Shown one piece after another: positions 28,719-37,293 of a DNA stretch of 64,000 bases. The stretch's first letter is position 1, and each line of letters starts with the position of its first letter. Position numbers and translations under genes: made by a program. The notes beneath the pieces were generated by a model, which was not told the origin of the DNA, did no database searches, and was given only the letters and a program-made list of their open reading frames with translations. Source of the stretch: Lysobacterales bacterium (GTDB lineage: Bacteria; Pseudomonadota; Gammaproteobacteria; Xanthomonadales; BPKI01); NCBI GenBank assembly GCA_026005055.1, contig BPKI01000001.1, positions 310,001-374,000 on the forward strand, in the 5' to 3' direction.

Positions 28719-29903
28719 TCAGAACTCGCCGCGCAGTCCGAGCGAGAGCAGGTGGCGATCGAACGCGCGGTTGCCGAGGAAACGCTCCCACTGCGCGAAC
28801 AGGGACCAGCCTCGCGCCAGAACGGTCACCGCACCGAGCGAGAGCTCAGCGTCGTCGCGGTCGAGGCGGTCACGGGCGAAGACGATCGGCGTCCCCGCGG
28901 GGTCGCCGGCGAAACGCGCCACCGCGATCTCGGGCGAAGACTCGAGCTCGCGCACGAGCTCGAGTCGCAGGAAGGGATTGAACACGCCCGATCCGAGGGA
29001 CACGCTGCGGGCGAATTCCACTCCCGCCTGCAGGGTGTGCGAAGTGAGCCGATTGGCATCGCGCCGGAGGGCAAGCCCGGCACCGCCGTTCTCGGTGAAG
29101 GCATCGACCCGCACTCTGCTGTAGTCGCTCGCCAGCCGCAGCGAGACGGTGTTCGCGCCGAAGGCGAACTCCCGCTGGAGCGCAAGCCCCGCTCGGGTGT
29201 GGGAGCCGCCCGGCCTCGCCCGCGCCAGCTCGCTGATCGACACCGTGCTCTGATTGGGCTGGCCCGCGTTCAGCACCAGGGTGTAAGCGACGCGCCGAAC
29301 GAGATCGAGCTCCCGCTCGCCCCAGCCCAGGGAGACATGGAGGGCCGTGGCTTCGCCGATCCGCCCGTCGAGATAGACCGTGGCTCCTACTTCCCGGCTG
29401 TCCGCCCTGCCGCCGCCGTCGGGGAAGCGCCGCTCGGCGTCGATCCGAGCGACCAGGACGCCCGCCACCCAGTTCGCCCCGAAACGCCGATCCACCCCCA
29501 AGCCGAACTGGCGCAGGTCGCCGTCGAAGCCCGCCTCGTTGGCGCTGCCGTCGCGTTCGTGGCGACCGCCGCCGACCACCGCGTAGAGCCCCCAGGGCTG
29601 CTCCGCGACGATGCCGAGGACGCCTTCGGCGGCACTACGCCGCTCGCTCGGACCGCCGAGCTGAGCCGGGAGTTGGCCGAGCCGGTTGCCCACCGCCGCC
29701 GCGGAGCGGCGCGCGCCCGAACCCGGGCCGGCCGCGAGGATCTCGGCGCAACGCTGGGCGAAGGCGGTGCCGGGCGGGGCGTTGGCGCAGACCGCCACCC
29801 ACGCCTGATCGAGCGCCTGCTCGGGAGTCTGGGCCGCGAGCGGAGCGACGGCGAGCACCGGCACGGCCGCGACGCCGAGCCACACGCGGGACGAAAGGAT
29901 CAT
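28719..29903 (-). CDS. autotransporter-type outer-membrane beta-barrel protein
   Basis: Outer-membrane protein of 394 residues with a signal peptide ending at APLAAQ. The C-terminal ~280 residues alternate in the manner of an autotransporter barrel (LRQFGLGVDRRFGANWVAGV; VGATVYLDGR; TVSLRLASDYSRVRVDAF) and the protein ends in Phe (LSLGLRGEF), as barrel-insertion signals do. The short N-terminal region carries two cysteines (AVCANAPPG and QRCAEIL) and is too small for a normal passenger. It stands upstream of the GGDEF gene on the same strand. Function not known. Confidence 0.78.
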   Translation of the reverse strand: MILSSRVWLGVAAVPVLAVAPLAAQTPEQALDQAWVAVCANAPPGTAFAQRCAEILAAGPGSGARRSAAAVGNRLGQLPAQLGGPSERRSAAEGVLGIVAEQPWGLYAVVGGGRHERDGSANEAGFDGDLRQFGLGVDRRFGANWVAGVLVARIDAERRFPDGGGRADSREVGATVYLDGRIGEATALHVSLGWGERELDLVRRVAYTLVLNAGQPNQSTVSISELARARPGGSHTRAGLALQREFAFGANTVSLRLASDYSRVRVDAFTENGGAGLALRRDANRLTSHTLQAGVEFARSVSLGSGVFNPFLRLELVRELESSPEIAVARFAGDPAGTPIVFARDRLDRDDAELSLGAVTVLARGWSLFAQWERFLGNRAFDRHLLSLGLRGEF

Positions 29904-29968
29904 GGCAAGCCCCCCGGAAGCGCCGGCGTCTGCACGGCGCGCCCAGTATAGGACGAAAAGAGGGGCGA

Positions 29969-32900
29969 TCAGGGCGCCCGCCTTTCTCCCTCGAACTTGA
30001 GCCGCGCCCGCAGCGCCGCCCCGCTCTCGACCTCCGCTCGCCAGCGCCTGGCGAGCAGGTAGCGCAAGATCAGTTGCCCGCCGCTGCCGTCCAGGGCAAA
30101 GCCGTAGCCGAGGAAAAGCCGGGGGGAAAGCTGCCGGCCGGCGGTGAGCGTGGCCGCTCCGCCCTGATCCTGCGCGAAGGCGAGCTCGAGACCGAGGCGC
30201 TCGCCCAGGCGCCGCGCGAGCAGATCGCCGCCGAGGGTGCCAAGCGCCGTCGCCGCCTGCGCCAGCGAAGCGCCCTCTCCGCTTCGCAATTGGGTCAGGG
30301 GCCGACCGGCGATCAGGTAAGCGAGGATGTCCTCATCGGGCAGGGCCGGCTCCGAGGCGAGCCGGACCTCTGGCGCGAGCGCATCGCCACGGGCCTCCAG
30401 AGCCACCGTGGGCCCGTTTTCGATCGCGCGTTCGGCGCGTACATCGATCAGCGGCGCGTCCATGGGACCCGCGAAGATCAGCCGTCCCCGGCGGATCTCG
30501 AGGGTCGCGCCATAGGCATTGAAACGGCCCTCGGACTCCAGCGCCCCGAACGCGGCGGTGGGCTGGCCGGGACGCTCGCGCAGCGCGAGCACGCCGCGCA
30601 GGCGGCCGTCGAGGCCGAAGCCCTGAAGGCGCAATTCCGGCCCCACCTCGAGCAACAGATCGGCGTGCACCGGCCAGGTTTGTCTCTCGGCTTCACCGGC
30701 GATCACCACGTCGCGCGAGCGCGGCTCCGCCGCTTCGAGCCGCGAGAAATCGATCCGCCCCTCGGGGATGGCGACCCGGCCGCCGATCCGCCCCTCTTCG
30801 GGCGAGAGCGCGAGCTCGAGCTCCGGGGACAACGCGAGCCGAAGGTCGGGACGGTCGAGCAGCCACAAGCGCTCGCCGCGAAGGCGAAGCTTGAGGCGCT
30901 GCGCGGCTGCATCGAGCGTCCCCTCGAGGGTGAAATCGCCTTCCCCGATCCGCCCCTGGCCCGCCACCGAGAGCGCTTCGCCATCGCCGCTCAGGCGCAG
31001 GCTCGGCACTTCGAGCACGCTTCCGAGCGCGGTGAGCTCCGCGCGCAAGTCCTGAAGGCTGAGCCTGAGCTCGCCGAGCGGCGTGGTGCCTTCGCTTCGC
31101 CAATCGGCGATGATCCGGCCGCTCAGCCCGCTCACACCGGCAAGCCAAGGCTCGAAGGGGGCGAGCTCGAGCGCGCCCGAGGCCTCGCCGAGCCACTGCC
31201 CGCCGCGACGATGGGCGACGAGCTCCAGATGCCCACCGGGTTCGAGCAGGGCCTCCGCCCTGAGCGCTTCACCCTGGAGCGCCGCCTCGATCCGGATCGC
31301 CTCGAGCGGAACCGGTCCCTCGCCCGGCCAGGCGGTGGGCGAAACCTGTAGGGACAGCGTGGCCGAGGGGCCTGGCGCGTACTGAAGCTCAGCGCGAAGC
31401 AGGCCAGCAAGCCCCTCCCAGGGCGCACCCAGCCTCGCCGTCAGCGCCTCGAGCGGCAGCGCTTCCACCGAGAGATCAGCGACGAGGCCCTGTTCGCGCT
31501 GCTCCGCCTGCACGCATAGCCGACCTTGGCCGCTCAGACAAAGCACTTCGAGCAGAGCGAGCGTCCCGCTGCGAACGCGGAAAGCGACTGGCTCGACCAA
31601 CGAGAGGCTCAGCGGCTCGAGCGCGATCGCCACCCGCTCGATCCGTCCCTGCCAGTCTCCGGCTCTGGCGAATGCGACAAGCTCGGCCTCGAAACGACCC
31701 TGATCACCCTGAAGATCCAGCGCGAGCCTCATTCCCTCCCCGCTCGAGAGCTCGGCGCGGAGCCTTCCGAGCGATCGTCCTGCGAGGGCCACCTCGGCCG
31801 CCGAGGTCAGCGCCTCGCCGGGCTCGAGGCCACGGCCCCACGCCTTGAGCGCGAGATCGCGCAGCAGCAGAGGCTTGAGCTCCGCGCGCTCGAGGCGCAG
31901 CGCGAGCCGCCAATGCGGTGCGGCCAGGGCACCCTCGATTCTCGCCTCGCCTTCGAACGCTTCGAGCATCGGCGGCAGGCTCAGCCGGTGCAGCTCGACG
32001 CTGCCCGCGATGTCCTCACCGTCGCTCTCGAGCGCCGCCCGCAGGCGCCCCTCACCCAAACTCAGCTCGAGCTTCAGCGCGCCCACGCCGGCTCGCCAGT
32101 CCACGCGCGATTCTCCGGCGAGGGGTTGATCGAAGATGCGCCCGCGCAGCCCCTCGATGCGCAAGGACAGAGCCGGCCCTGCCGCCTGAAGCGCTCCGTG
32201 AAGCCGAAGATCAGCCGATAGCTCACCGGCCCAAGGAAGGCCGAGCGCCCCGAGGCGAAGACCGGCGAGGCGGCCGGCGAGCGAGACGCTCGCTTCCGGC
32301 GCGAAGCGAAGCGCGCCCTGAAGCCGCGTTTCCCCATCCGGGTGACGAAGCCGAAACTCGGAAAGCTCGATGCCCTCTTGGCTCGCCTGGCCGGCGAGCT
32401 CGAGCGCGCTTCGCTCACCGGCCGCTTCGAGCGTGCCTGCGAAGCCGAAGCCGAGCGCTGCGAGCGAACCATCCAGGCGAAGCCCTCCGCGCAAGACAGC
32501 GGCCAATGGCTCGGGCGCGTTGAGCCCGAGCTCAGCCGCGAAGCGAAGCGCCCCGCCCCAGGCGAACTCGCCCGCCCCCTCGAGCGCGAGCCAGGGCGAG
32601 GCCTCCGCGGTCAGGGCCGAAAGCGTCACGCCGCTTTCCTCGAGCAGCCCCTGGGCGCGCCAGGCGAGCGCCCCCGCCTCGGCCTTGGCATGGAACGCCA
32701 CCGTGAAAGCCCGTCCGAGGAGACTCGCTTCGAGCTCCAGATCCAGCGTTTCCCCGAGCGCCTCGGGGAGGATCCCGTTCAGACGAAGCCCCTCTCCCGC
32801 GGCACGAAGCTCGAAGGCCGGCGCTTCGCGATCGAGACCCTTCGCCACCAGCGAAAGCGCAAGCGGCGTCCCAAGCGGGATCGTCGCCTGAAGGCCTGCC

Positions 32901-33556
32901 TCGGCGAAGTCCCCGGCGATCCGCCCGGTGACGGGTTCGGGCAGCGCATCCGCAGCGAGGGCGAAGCTCACGTCGGCGCGAAAGCGCGGCCCCCCGATCC
33001 GCCCCCGAAGCTCTAGGGTCAGTGCCTCGAGCCGAAGCCTGAGCCGCTCGAAGAAAAACCCCTCGGCATCGAGGCCGAGACCGCCTTCGATGGCAAACGA
33101 CCGTTCGCCCAAACGCCCATCGGCCTCAAGCTGCATCAGGCGGATGGGGATCGGCGAGGAAAGCGCCGGCTCGGGCAAGGGAAAGGGCCACAAAGAACCC
33201 GCGCTCGCCTCGGCCGCAGGCGACGCCGTGGGTACGGACTCTATTTCGATCCCTTCGAGGCGAAGCTCGGCGAAAACGAGCTCGCCCCTGAGCAGGGAGG
33301 TCCACGACAATCGGCCGGAGAGGGTTTGGGCCTGGATGCCGGCCGTCGCGAGCGCCACCCGCTCGAGGCGGAACCCGACCGCGAGGCTGCCCTCGGCTTC
33401 CGCGATGGAAAGTCCGACTTCGGAGGGCACCATCGCGAGCAGCGCGCGCATCCCCGCCGTGCTCCCCAAGAGAAATCCGAGCAGCGCGACCGCGAGGAGG
33501 AACAGCGAAGCCGCTGCGACAAGCACAATCCCCAGCGCCCGCCCCAGTTTCCTCAT
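29969..33556 (-). CDS. tamB: translocation and assembly module protein TamB
   Basis: Large AsmA-like protein of 1195 residues, anchored in the inner membrane by one N-terminal helix (IVLVAAASLFLLAVALLGF) and spanning the periplasm as a long beta structure. It is thought to move phospholipids or help outer-membrane protein assembly with TamA. The long run of beta-rich repeats is as expected, and the conserved DUF490 C-terminus is present (LIAGRPLTQLRSGEG; TAGRQLSPRLFLGYGF). Its ATG overlaps the tamA stop (ATGA at 33553-33556). Confidence 0.92.
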   Translation of the reverse strand: MRKLGRALGIVLVAAASLFLLAVALLGFLLGSTAGMRALLAMVPSEVGLSIAEAEGSLAVGFRLERVALATAGIQAQTLSGRLSWTSLLRGELVFAELRLEGIEIESVPTASPAAEASAGSLWPFPLPEPALSSPIPIRLMQLEADGRLGERSFAIEGGLGLDAEGFFFERLRLRLEALTLELRGRIGGPRFRADVSFALAADALPEPVTGRIAGDFAEAGLQATIPLGTPLALSLVAKGLDREAPAFELRAAGEGLRLNGILPEALGETLDLELEASLLGRAFTVAFHAKAEAGALAWRAQGLLEESGVTLSALTAEASPWLALEGAGEFAWGGALRFAAELGLNAPEPLAAVLRGGLRLDGSLAALGFGFAGTLEAAGERSALELAGQASQEGIELSEFRLRHPDGETRLQGALRFAPEASVSLAGRLAGLRLGALGLPWAGELSADLRLHGALQAAGPALSLRIEGLRGRIFDQPLAGESRVDWRAGVGALKLELSLGEGRLRAALESDGEDIAGSVELHRLSLPPMLEAFEGEARIEGALAAPHWRLALRLERAELKPLLLRDLALKAWGRGLEPGEALTSAAEVALAGRSLGRLRAELSSGEGMRLALDLQGDQGRFEAELVAFARAGDWQGRIERVAIALEPLSLSLVEPVAFRVRSGTLALLEVLCLSGQGRLCVQAEQREQGLVADLSVEALPLEALTARLGAPWEGLAGLLRAELQYAPGPSATLSLQVSPTAWPGEGPVPLEAIRIEAALQGEALRAEALLEPGGHLELVAHRRGGQWLGEASGALELAPFEPWLAGVSGLSGRIIADWRSEGTTPLGELRLSLQDLRAELTALGSVLEVPSLRLSGDGEALSVAGQGRIGEGDFTLEGTLDAAAQRLKLRLRGERLWLLDRPDLRLALSPELELALSPEEGRIGGRVAIPEGRIDFSRLEAAEPRSRDVVIAGEAERQTWPVHADLLLEVGPELRLQGFGLDGRLRGVLALRERPGQPTAAFGALESEGRFNAYGATLEIRRGRLIFAGPMDAPLIDVRAERAIENGPTVALEARGDALAPEVRLASEPALPDEDILAYLIAGRPLTQLRSGEGASLAQAATALGTLGGDLLARRLGERLGLELAFAQDQGGAATLTAGRQLSPRLFLGYGFALDGSGGQLILRYLLARRWRAEVESGAALRARLKFEGERRAP

Positions 33557-35292
33557 AGCTCAGGCCCCAAGCGCACATGCAGCCGCCAGCCCTTCGGCTC
33601 GTCGAGGGCGCGAGCGAGATCGAGGCGAAGCGGCCCGAGCGGGGAGCGATAGCGAAGCCCGAGACCTCCGGCACGCGCCGGCCGGAAACGCGACTCGAAG
33701 GCGTTGCCCGCATCGGCGAACAAGGCCACGCCCAGCCGCTCACCGAACATCCGTTCCCACTCGGCGCTCGCCGTCAGCAGCCGGCGCCCGCCGAGCACCC
33801 GCCCCGCCGGGTCGCGCTCGCCGAGCGATCGAAAGTCGTAGCCGCGCACCGAGAGATCACCGCCCGCGAAGAAACGAAGCGAGGCGGGTAGCGCCTCGAG
33901 CGAAGTCCCGAACACCCGACCGCCGGAAGCGCGAAGAAGCAGCCGATCCTCGCGGCCCACGGCGCGCACCAGACGGCCTTCGAGCTCGACCCGGAGAAAA
34001 CGCACCGAGGCACCGATCGCCGGCGATCCCGCGGCAAGGCGCAAGGCGGCGGAGTGACCGCGAGTGGGCAGGATGCGATCATCGGCACGAACCGTGGAAA
34101 AGCGCAGCGCCGGGTAAATCAGGGTGAAAAGCGCCTCGCGGCCGGCCACTTCCGAGCGCTCGCGTTCGAGATGAAAACCCAGGCTCACTTGACCGCCTTC
34201 GAGTCGGTCGAGGGCGCGATGCCGCTCCGCGCGCAGGGCCAGGCGCGAGGATTCGAGGGCGTCGGTGTCCTGGCGTTCGATGAGCGCCGCGAGCTCGCCG
34301 AGGCTGAGCGGATGATCCCCAGGCCGCCTCAGGGCGGCGCCGAGCAATTGCCGCCTCTGCCCGAGCTCGGTCTCCGCGCGCAGCCGATCGCCGCGATCGT
34401 TGAGCCAGCGGCGCTCGAAAGACGCGGTGGCACCGAGGCCGGTGTCGGTGGCGATGAGGAGTCCGGCGCTGAAGCGATCGCGCGCCCCCGGCATGAGCCG
34501 AAGACGGACATCGGCGACGGCTCGGTCCCCCTCGCTCGCCACATCGAGCTCGATCCGCTCCCAGACATCGAAGGCGGCGAGCCGGCGCTGATACTCGCTC
34601 AGCCGATCGGCCAAAAAAGGCTCACCCGGCCGAAAGGGCGCAAGCGCGGCCACGCGCTCGGGCCGAAGCGGACCGCCCTCGATCGCGATCTCGCCGAAAC
34701 GGTGGCGGGGGCCGCTGTCCCAGACGATGCGCACATCCACCGCCCCCTCGCGGGGATGGACCTCGGCGCGCGCCGCCAGCTCGCGAAAGCCGAGGTAGCC
34801 GCGCGTGCGCAGCATCCGCACCACCGCCGCCTTGCTTTCCTCGTAGGCGCGATGGCGGAAGACCTGGCCCACGCGCGGCTCGAAGCCGGCGAGCAAGGCG
34901 CGGATCTCGGGGTCCTCGCCGCCCTCGCCCGCGACCACGAGCTCGAGCGAGCGCACCCGCACCGGCAAGCCGCGCTCCACTCGGTAGAGCGCCCGCAAGC
35001 CTCCTGCTTCCTCGATCAGCTCGCCGCGGACCTCGGCCTGGTAGTAGCCGAAAGGCTCAAGCGCCTCCTGGATTTCGCGCTGCCCGCGGCGAAACGCCGC
35101 CTCGATTTGGGTGCGGCGAAGCCCGGGTCGGTCGAGCAGGGCGCTCAGGCCGAGATGCAGCCGCGCATTGCGCTCCTCTTCCGCCGACAGGCCTTCGATA
35201 CGAAGCTCCGCAAGGCTGAGCGCATCGGCAGGCGCAGGCGGCGCGAGCAGGAGAAGCGACAGGAAGAGCGAAAAAGGCGGCATCGCCTGCAT
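33553..35292 (-). CDS. tamA: translocation and assembly module protein TamA
   Basis: Outer-membrane BamA-superfamily protein of 579 residues. A signal peptide (FSLFLSLLLLAPPAPADA) is followed by three POTRA-like domains (about 25-260) and a 16-strand-type barrel. The barrel contains the lid-lock motif VRGYDFRSLG and the GLGLRYRSPLGPLRLDLA ending typical of the family. It is co-transcribed with tamB. An internal ATG at 35283 is an alternative start. No outer-membrane substrate is encoded next to it, although an autotransporter-type barrel gene lies just beyond tamB. Confidence 0.93.
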   Translation of the reverse strand: MQAMPPFSLFLSLLLLAPPAPADALSLAELRIEGLSAEEERNARLHLGLSALLDRPGLRRTQIEAAFRRGQREIQEALEPFGYYQAEVRGELIEEAGGLRALYRVERGLPVRVRSLELVVAGEGGEDPEIRALLAGFEPRVGQVFRHRAYEESKAAVVRMLRTRGYLGFRELAARAEVHPREGAVDVRIVWDSGPRHRFGEIAIEGGPLRPERVAALAPFRPGEPFLADRLSEYQRRLAAFDVWERIELDVASEGDRAVADVRLRLMPGARDRFSAGLLIATDTGLGATASFERRWLNDRGDRLRAETELGQRRQLLGAALRRPGDHPLSLGELAALIERQDTDALESSRLALRAERHRALDRLEGGQVSLGFHLERERSEVAGREALFTLIYPALRFSTVRADDRILPTRGHSAALRLAAGSPAIGASVRFLRVELEGRLVRAVGREDRLLLRASGGRVFGTSLEALPASLRFFAGGDLSVRGYDFRSLGERDPAGRVLGGRRLLTASAEWERMFGERLGVALFADAGNAFESRFRPARAGGLGLRYRSPLGPLRLDLARALDEPKGWRLHVRLGPEL

Positions 35293-35371
35293 TGTGCCCA
35301 GAAAAGCACCCGGATCGCCGCCTGGGGCGCCGAGCCGTTATCCTTGCCTGAACGTCGGCGGAGGGCGAGCG

Positions 35372-36946
35372 ATGAGCGAGGCGGAGACGACGCGGCGCGG
35401 GGCCTTGGCACGAATGCTCGATGCCATCGAGCGCGCGGGCAACAAACTGCCCGATCCCGCGCTCCTGTTCATCGTGCTCATGGTGCTCGTGTGGGTGCTC
35501 TCGGCGCTGCTTGCCGGCGTGCGCTTCGAGGAGATCGACCCGCGCAGCGGCCAGCCGATCGAGGTGCGCAACCTGCTCGCCGGCAGCGCGCTCACCGCCT
35601 TCATGGCCGAGATGGTGCGCACCTTCGTCAACTTCGCCCCGCTCGGCGTGGTGCTGGTGGCCATGCTCGGCCTCGGGGTGGCGGAGCACTCCGGCTTCAT
35701 CAATGCCGCCTTGCGCAGCCTGCTTGCGATCACGCCCAAGGCCCTGCTTACGCCGGCGGTGATCCTGGTGGGCGTGCTCTCGCATGTCGCCGTGGATGCA
35801 GGCTACGTGCTCGTGATCCCGCTCGGCGGGGTGATCTTCTATGCGGCAGGACGGCATCCGCTCGCCGGCATCGCGGCCGCCTTCTGCGGGGTCTCCGGAG
35901 GCTTCTCCGCCACCCTGTTCGTGCCCTCGAGCCTCGATCCCCTGCTCGCCGGCCTCACCCAAGCCGCAGCCCAGATCCTCGATCCGTCGATCAGCATCAA
36001 CCCGCTCAACAACTACGTCTTCACCACCACCTCGAGCTTCCTGGTGATGGCGGTGGGCTGGTGGCTGACCGACCGGGTGATCGAGCCGCGGCTCAAAGGG
36101 CTTGCCGTGGACGGGGAGGGCACCAAGAGCCAACCGATGGAGCAAGTGAGCCCGCGCGAGCGGCGGGCACTCATCGCCGCCTCGCTCTCGATGCTCCTCC
36201 TCGCCCTGCTCTTCGCGCTCAGCCTGCTGCCCGAGGGCACCCCTTGGGCGGCGCCCGCGGACAAGCTGCCCCCCGGTCAGCATCCGCTGCTTTCCTCGGC
36301 GGCACCGCTGATGCAGTCGATCGTGCCGCTGATCTTCATCTTCTTCCTGGTGCCGGGCGTGGTCTATGGCTACGTGGCGGGCAGCTTCAAGAGCCACCGC
36401 GACGTCATCGCCGGCATGACCAAGGCGATGAGCGGCATGGGCTACTACATCGTCATGGCCTTTTGCGCGGCGCAGTTCCTGTACGCCTTCAACCAGTCCA
36501 ACCTCGGCGTGCTGCTCGCCCTCAAAGGCGCCTCGGCGCTGCAGGCGGCGGGCCTGCCCATCGCCATCACCCTGATCGGCGTGATCCTGCTCTCGGCGAC
36601 GGTGAACCTGCTCGTCGGCTCCGCCTCGGCGAAGTGGACCCTGATCGGGGCGATCATGGTGCCGATGATGATGAAGCTCGGGGTCTCCCCCGACCTTACC
36701 CAAGCCGCCTACCGCATCGGCGATTCCTCGACCAACATCATCACCCCGCTTTTGCCCTACTTCCCGCTCATCGTCGTCTTCTGCCAGCGCTGGGTGAGCT
36801 CGGCCGGCATCGGCACCTTGATCGCGCTGATGCTGCCTTATTCGCTCGCGCTGCTCCTGAGCTGGACGCTCCTGCTAATGGCCTTCTGGGCCATTGGCAT
36901 CCCCCTGGGCTTGGGCGCGAGCTACGTCTATCCCGCAGCCGGCTGA
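35372..36946 (+). CDS. AbgT-family transporter
   Basis: Inner-membrane transporter of ~524 residues and about a dozen helices. The N-terminal signature ERAGNKLPDPALLFIVLMVLVW and the later SSTNIITPLLPYFPLIVVFCQ place it in the AbgT family (p-aminobenzoyl-glutamate uptake, or sulfonamide/PABA efflux as in MtrF-like proteins). The helical-hairpin glycine/serine motifs are intact. The start at 35372 follows GGAGGGCGAGCG and leaves a 79-bp gap to divergent tamA. Direction of transport cannot be decided from sequence. Confidence 0.88.
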   Translation: MSEAETTRRGALARMLDAIERAGNKLPDPALLFIVLMVLVWVLSALLAGVRFEEIDPRSGQPIEVRNLLAGSALTAFMAEMVRTFVNFAPLGVVLVAMLGLGVAEHSGFINAALRSLLAITPKALLTPAVILVGVLSHVAVDAGYVLVIPLGGVIFYAAGRHPLAGIAAAFCGVSGGFSATLFVPSSLDPLLAGLTQAAAQILDPSISINPLNNYVFTTTSSFLVMAVGWWLTDRVIEPRLKGLAVDGEGTKSQPMEQVSPRERRALIAASLSMLLLALLFALSLLPEGTPWAAPADKLPPGQHPLLSSAAPLMQSIVPLIFIFFLVPGVVYGYVAGSFKSHRDVIAGMTKAMSGMGYYIVMAFCAAQFLYAFNQSNLGVLLALKGASALQAAGLPIAITLIGVILLSATVNLLVGSASAKWTLIGAIMVPMMMKLGVSPDLTQAAYRIGDSSTNIITPLLPYFPLIVVFCQRWVSSAGIGTLIALMLPYSLALLLSWTLLLMAFWAIGIPLGLGASYVYPAAG

Positions 36947-36958
36947 GCGAAGTCGGGG

Positions 36959-37186
36959 TCAATCGCCGCCGCCATCCCCGCCGCCATCGGCACCATCGGC
37001 GGGGGCGCATTGCTTGGACGGATGATCGGACCAAGCCCCGCCACCAGCGCCCGGCTCGATCACGGCTCCACCATGGTCACGGGAGTCTTTGCGCGCGGCC
37101 GCAGAGGCGCGGGCGAGGAACGCGAAGGCGGCGGCACCGATCGAGCCGAAACCGAGGATGAGGAGAAACGCGGAGACACCCTCCAT
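36959..37186 (-). CDS. small single-span membrane protein with Gly/Asp tail (candidate)
   Basis: A 75-residue candidate starting MEGVSAFLLILGFGSIGAAA, giving one clear hydrophobic helix, then a soluble stretch with one Cys and a tail ending GGGDGGGD. Such Gly/Asp-rich tails recur in small bacterial membrane proteins. An in-frame ATG eight codons upstream (37210) is possible. It fills most of the otherwise empty 347-bp gap between abgT and the isocitrate dehydrogenase and converges with abgT (12 bp). No function is assigned; it could be a chance frame in GC-rich DNA. Confidence 0.45.
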   Translation of the reverse strand: MEGVSAFLLILGFGSIGAAAFAFLARASAAARKDSRDHGGAVIEPGAGGGAWSDHPSKQCAPADGADGGGDGGGD

Positions 37187-37293
37187 CGGCCGAGTATCGG
37201 TGGCTCCCATGACGGCCGATTGACAAGTCCGTGCCCACGGTCGTGGCGGCGGTCGGATAGACTCTTGGGCTTTGCGTTCCGGGAGGGCTACCC

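Noticed and set aside
34054-37161. Long forward open frame (about 1035 codons) spanning the tamA complement and abgT
   Set aside because: It covers two well-supported genes in a different frame, has shadow-like Arg/Ala composition and no homology that I recognise.
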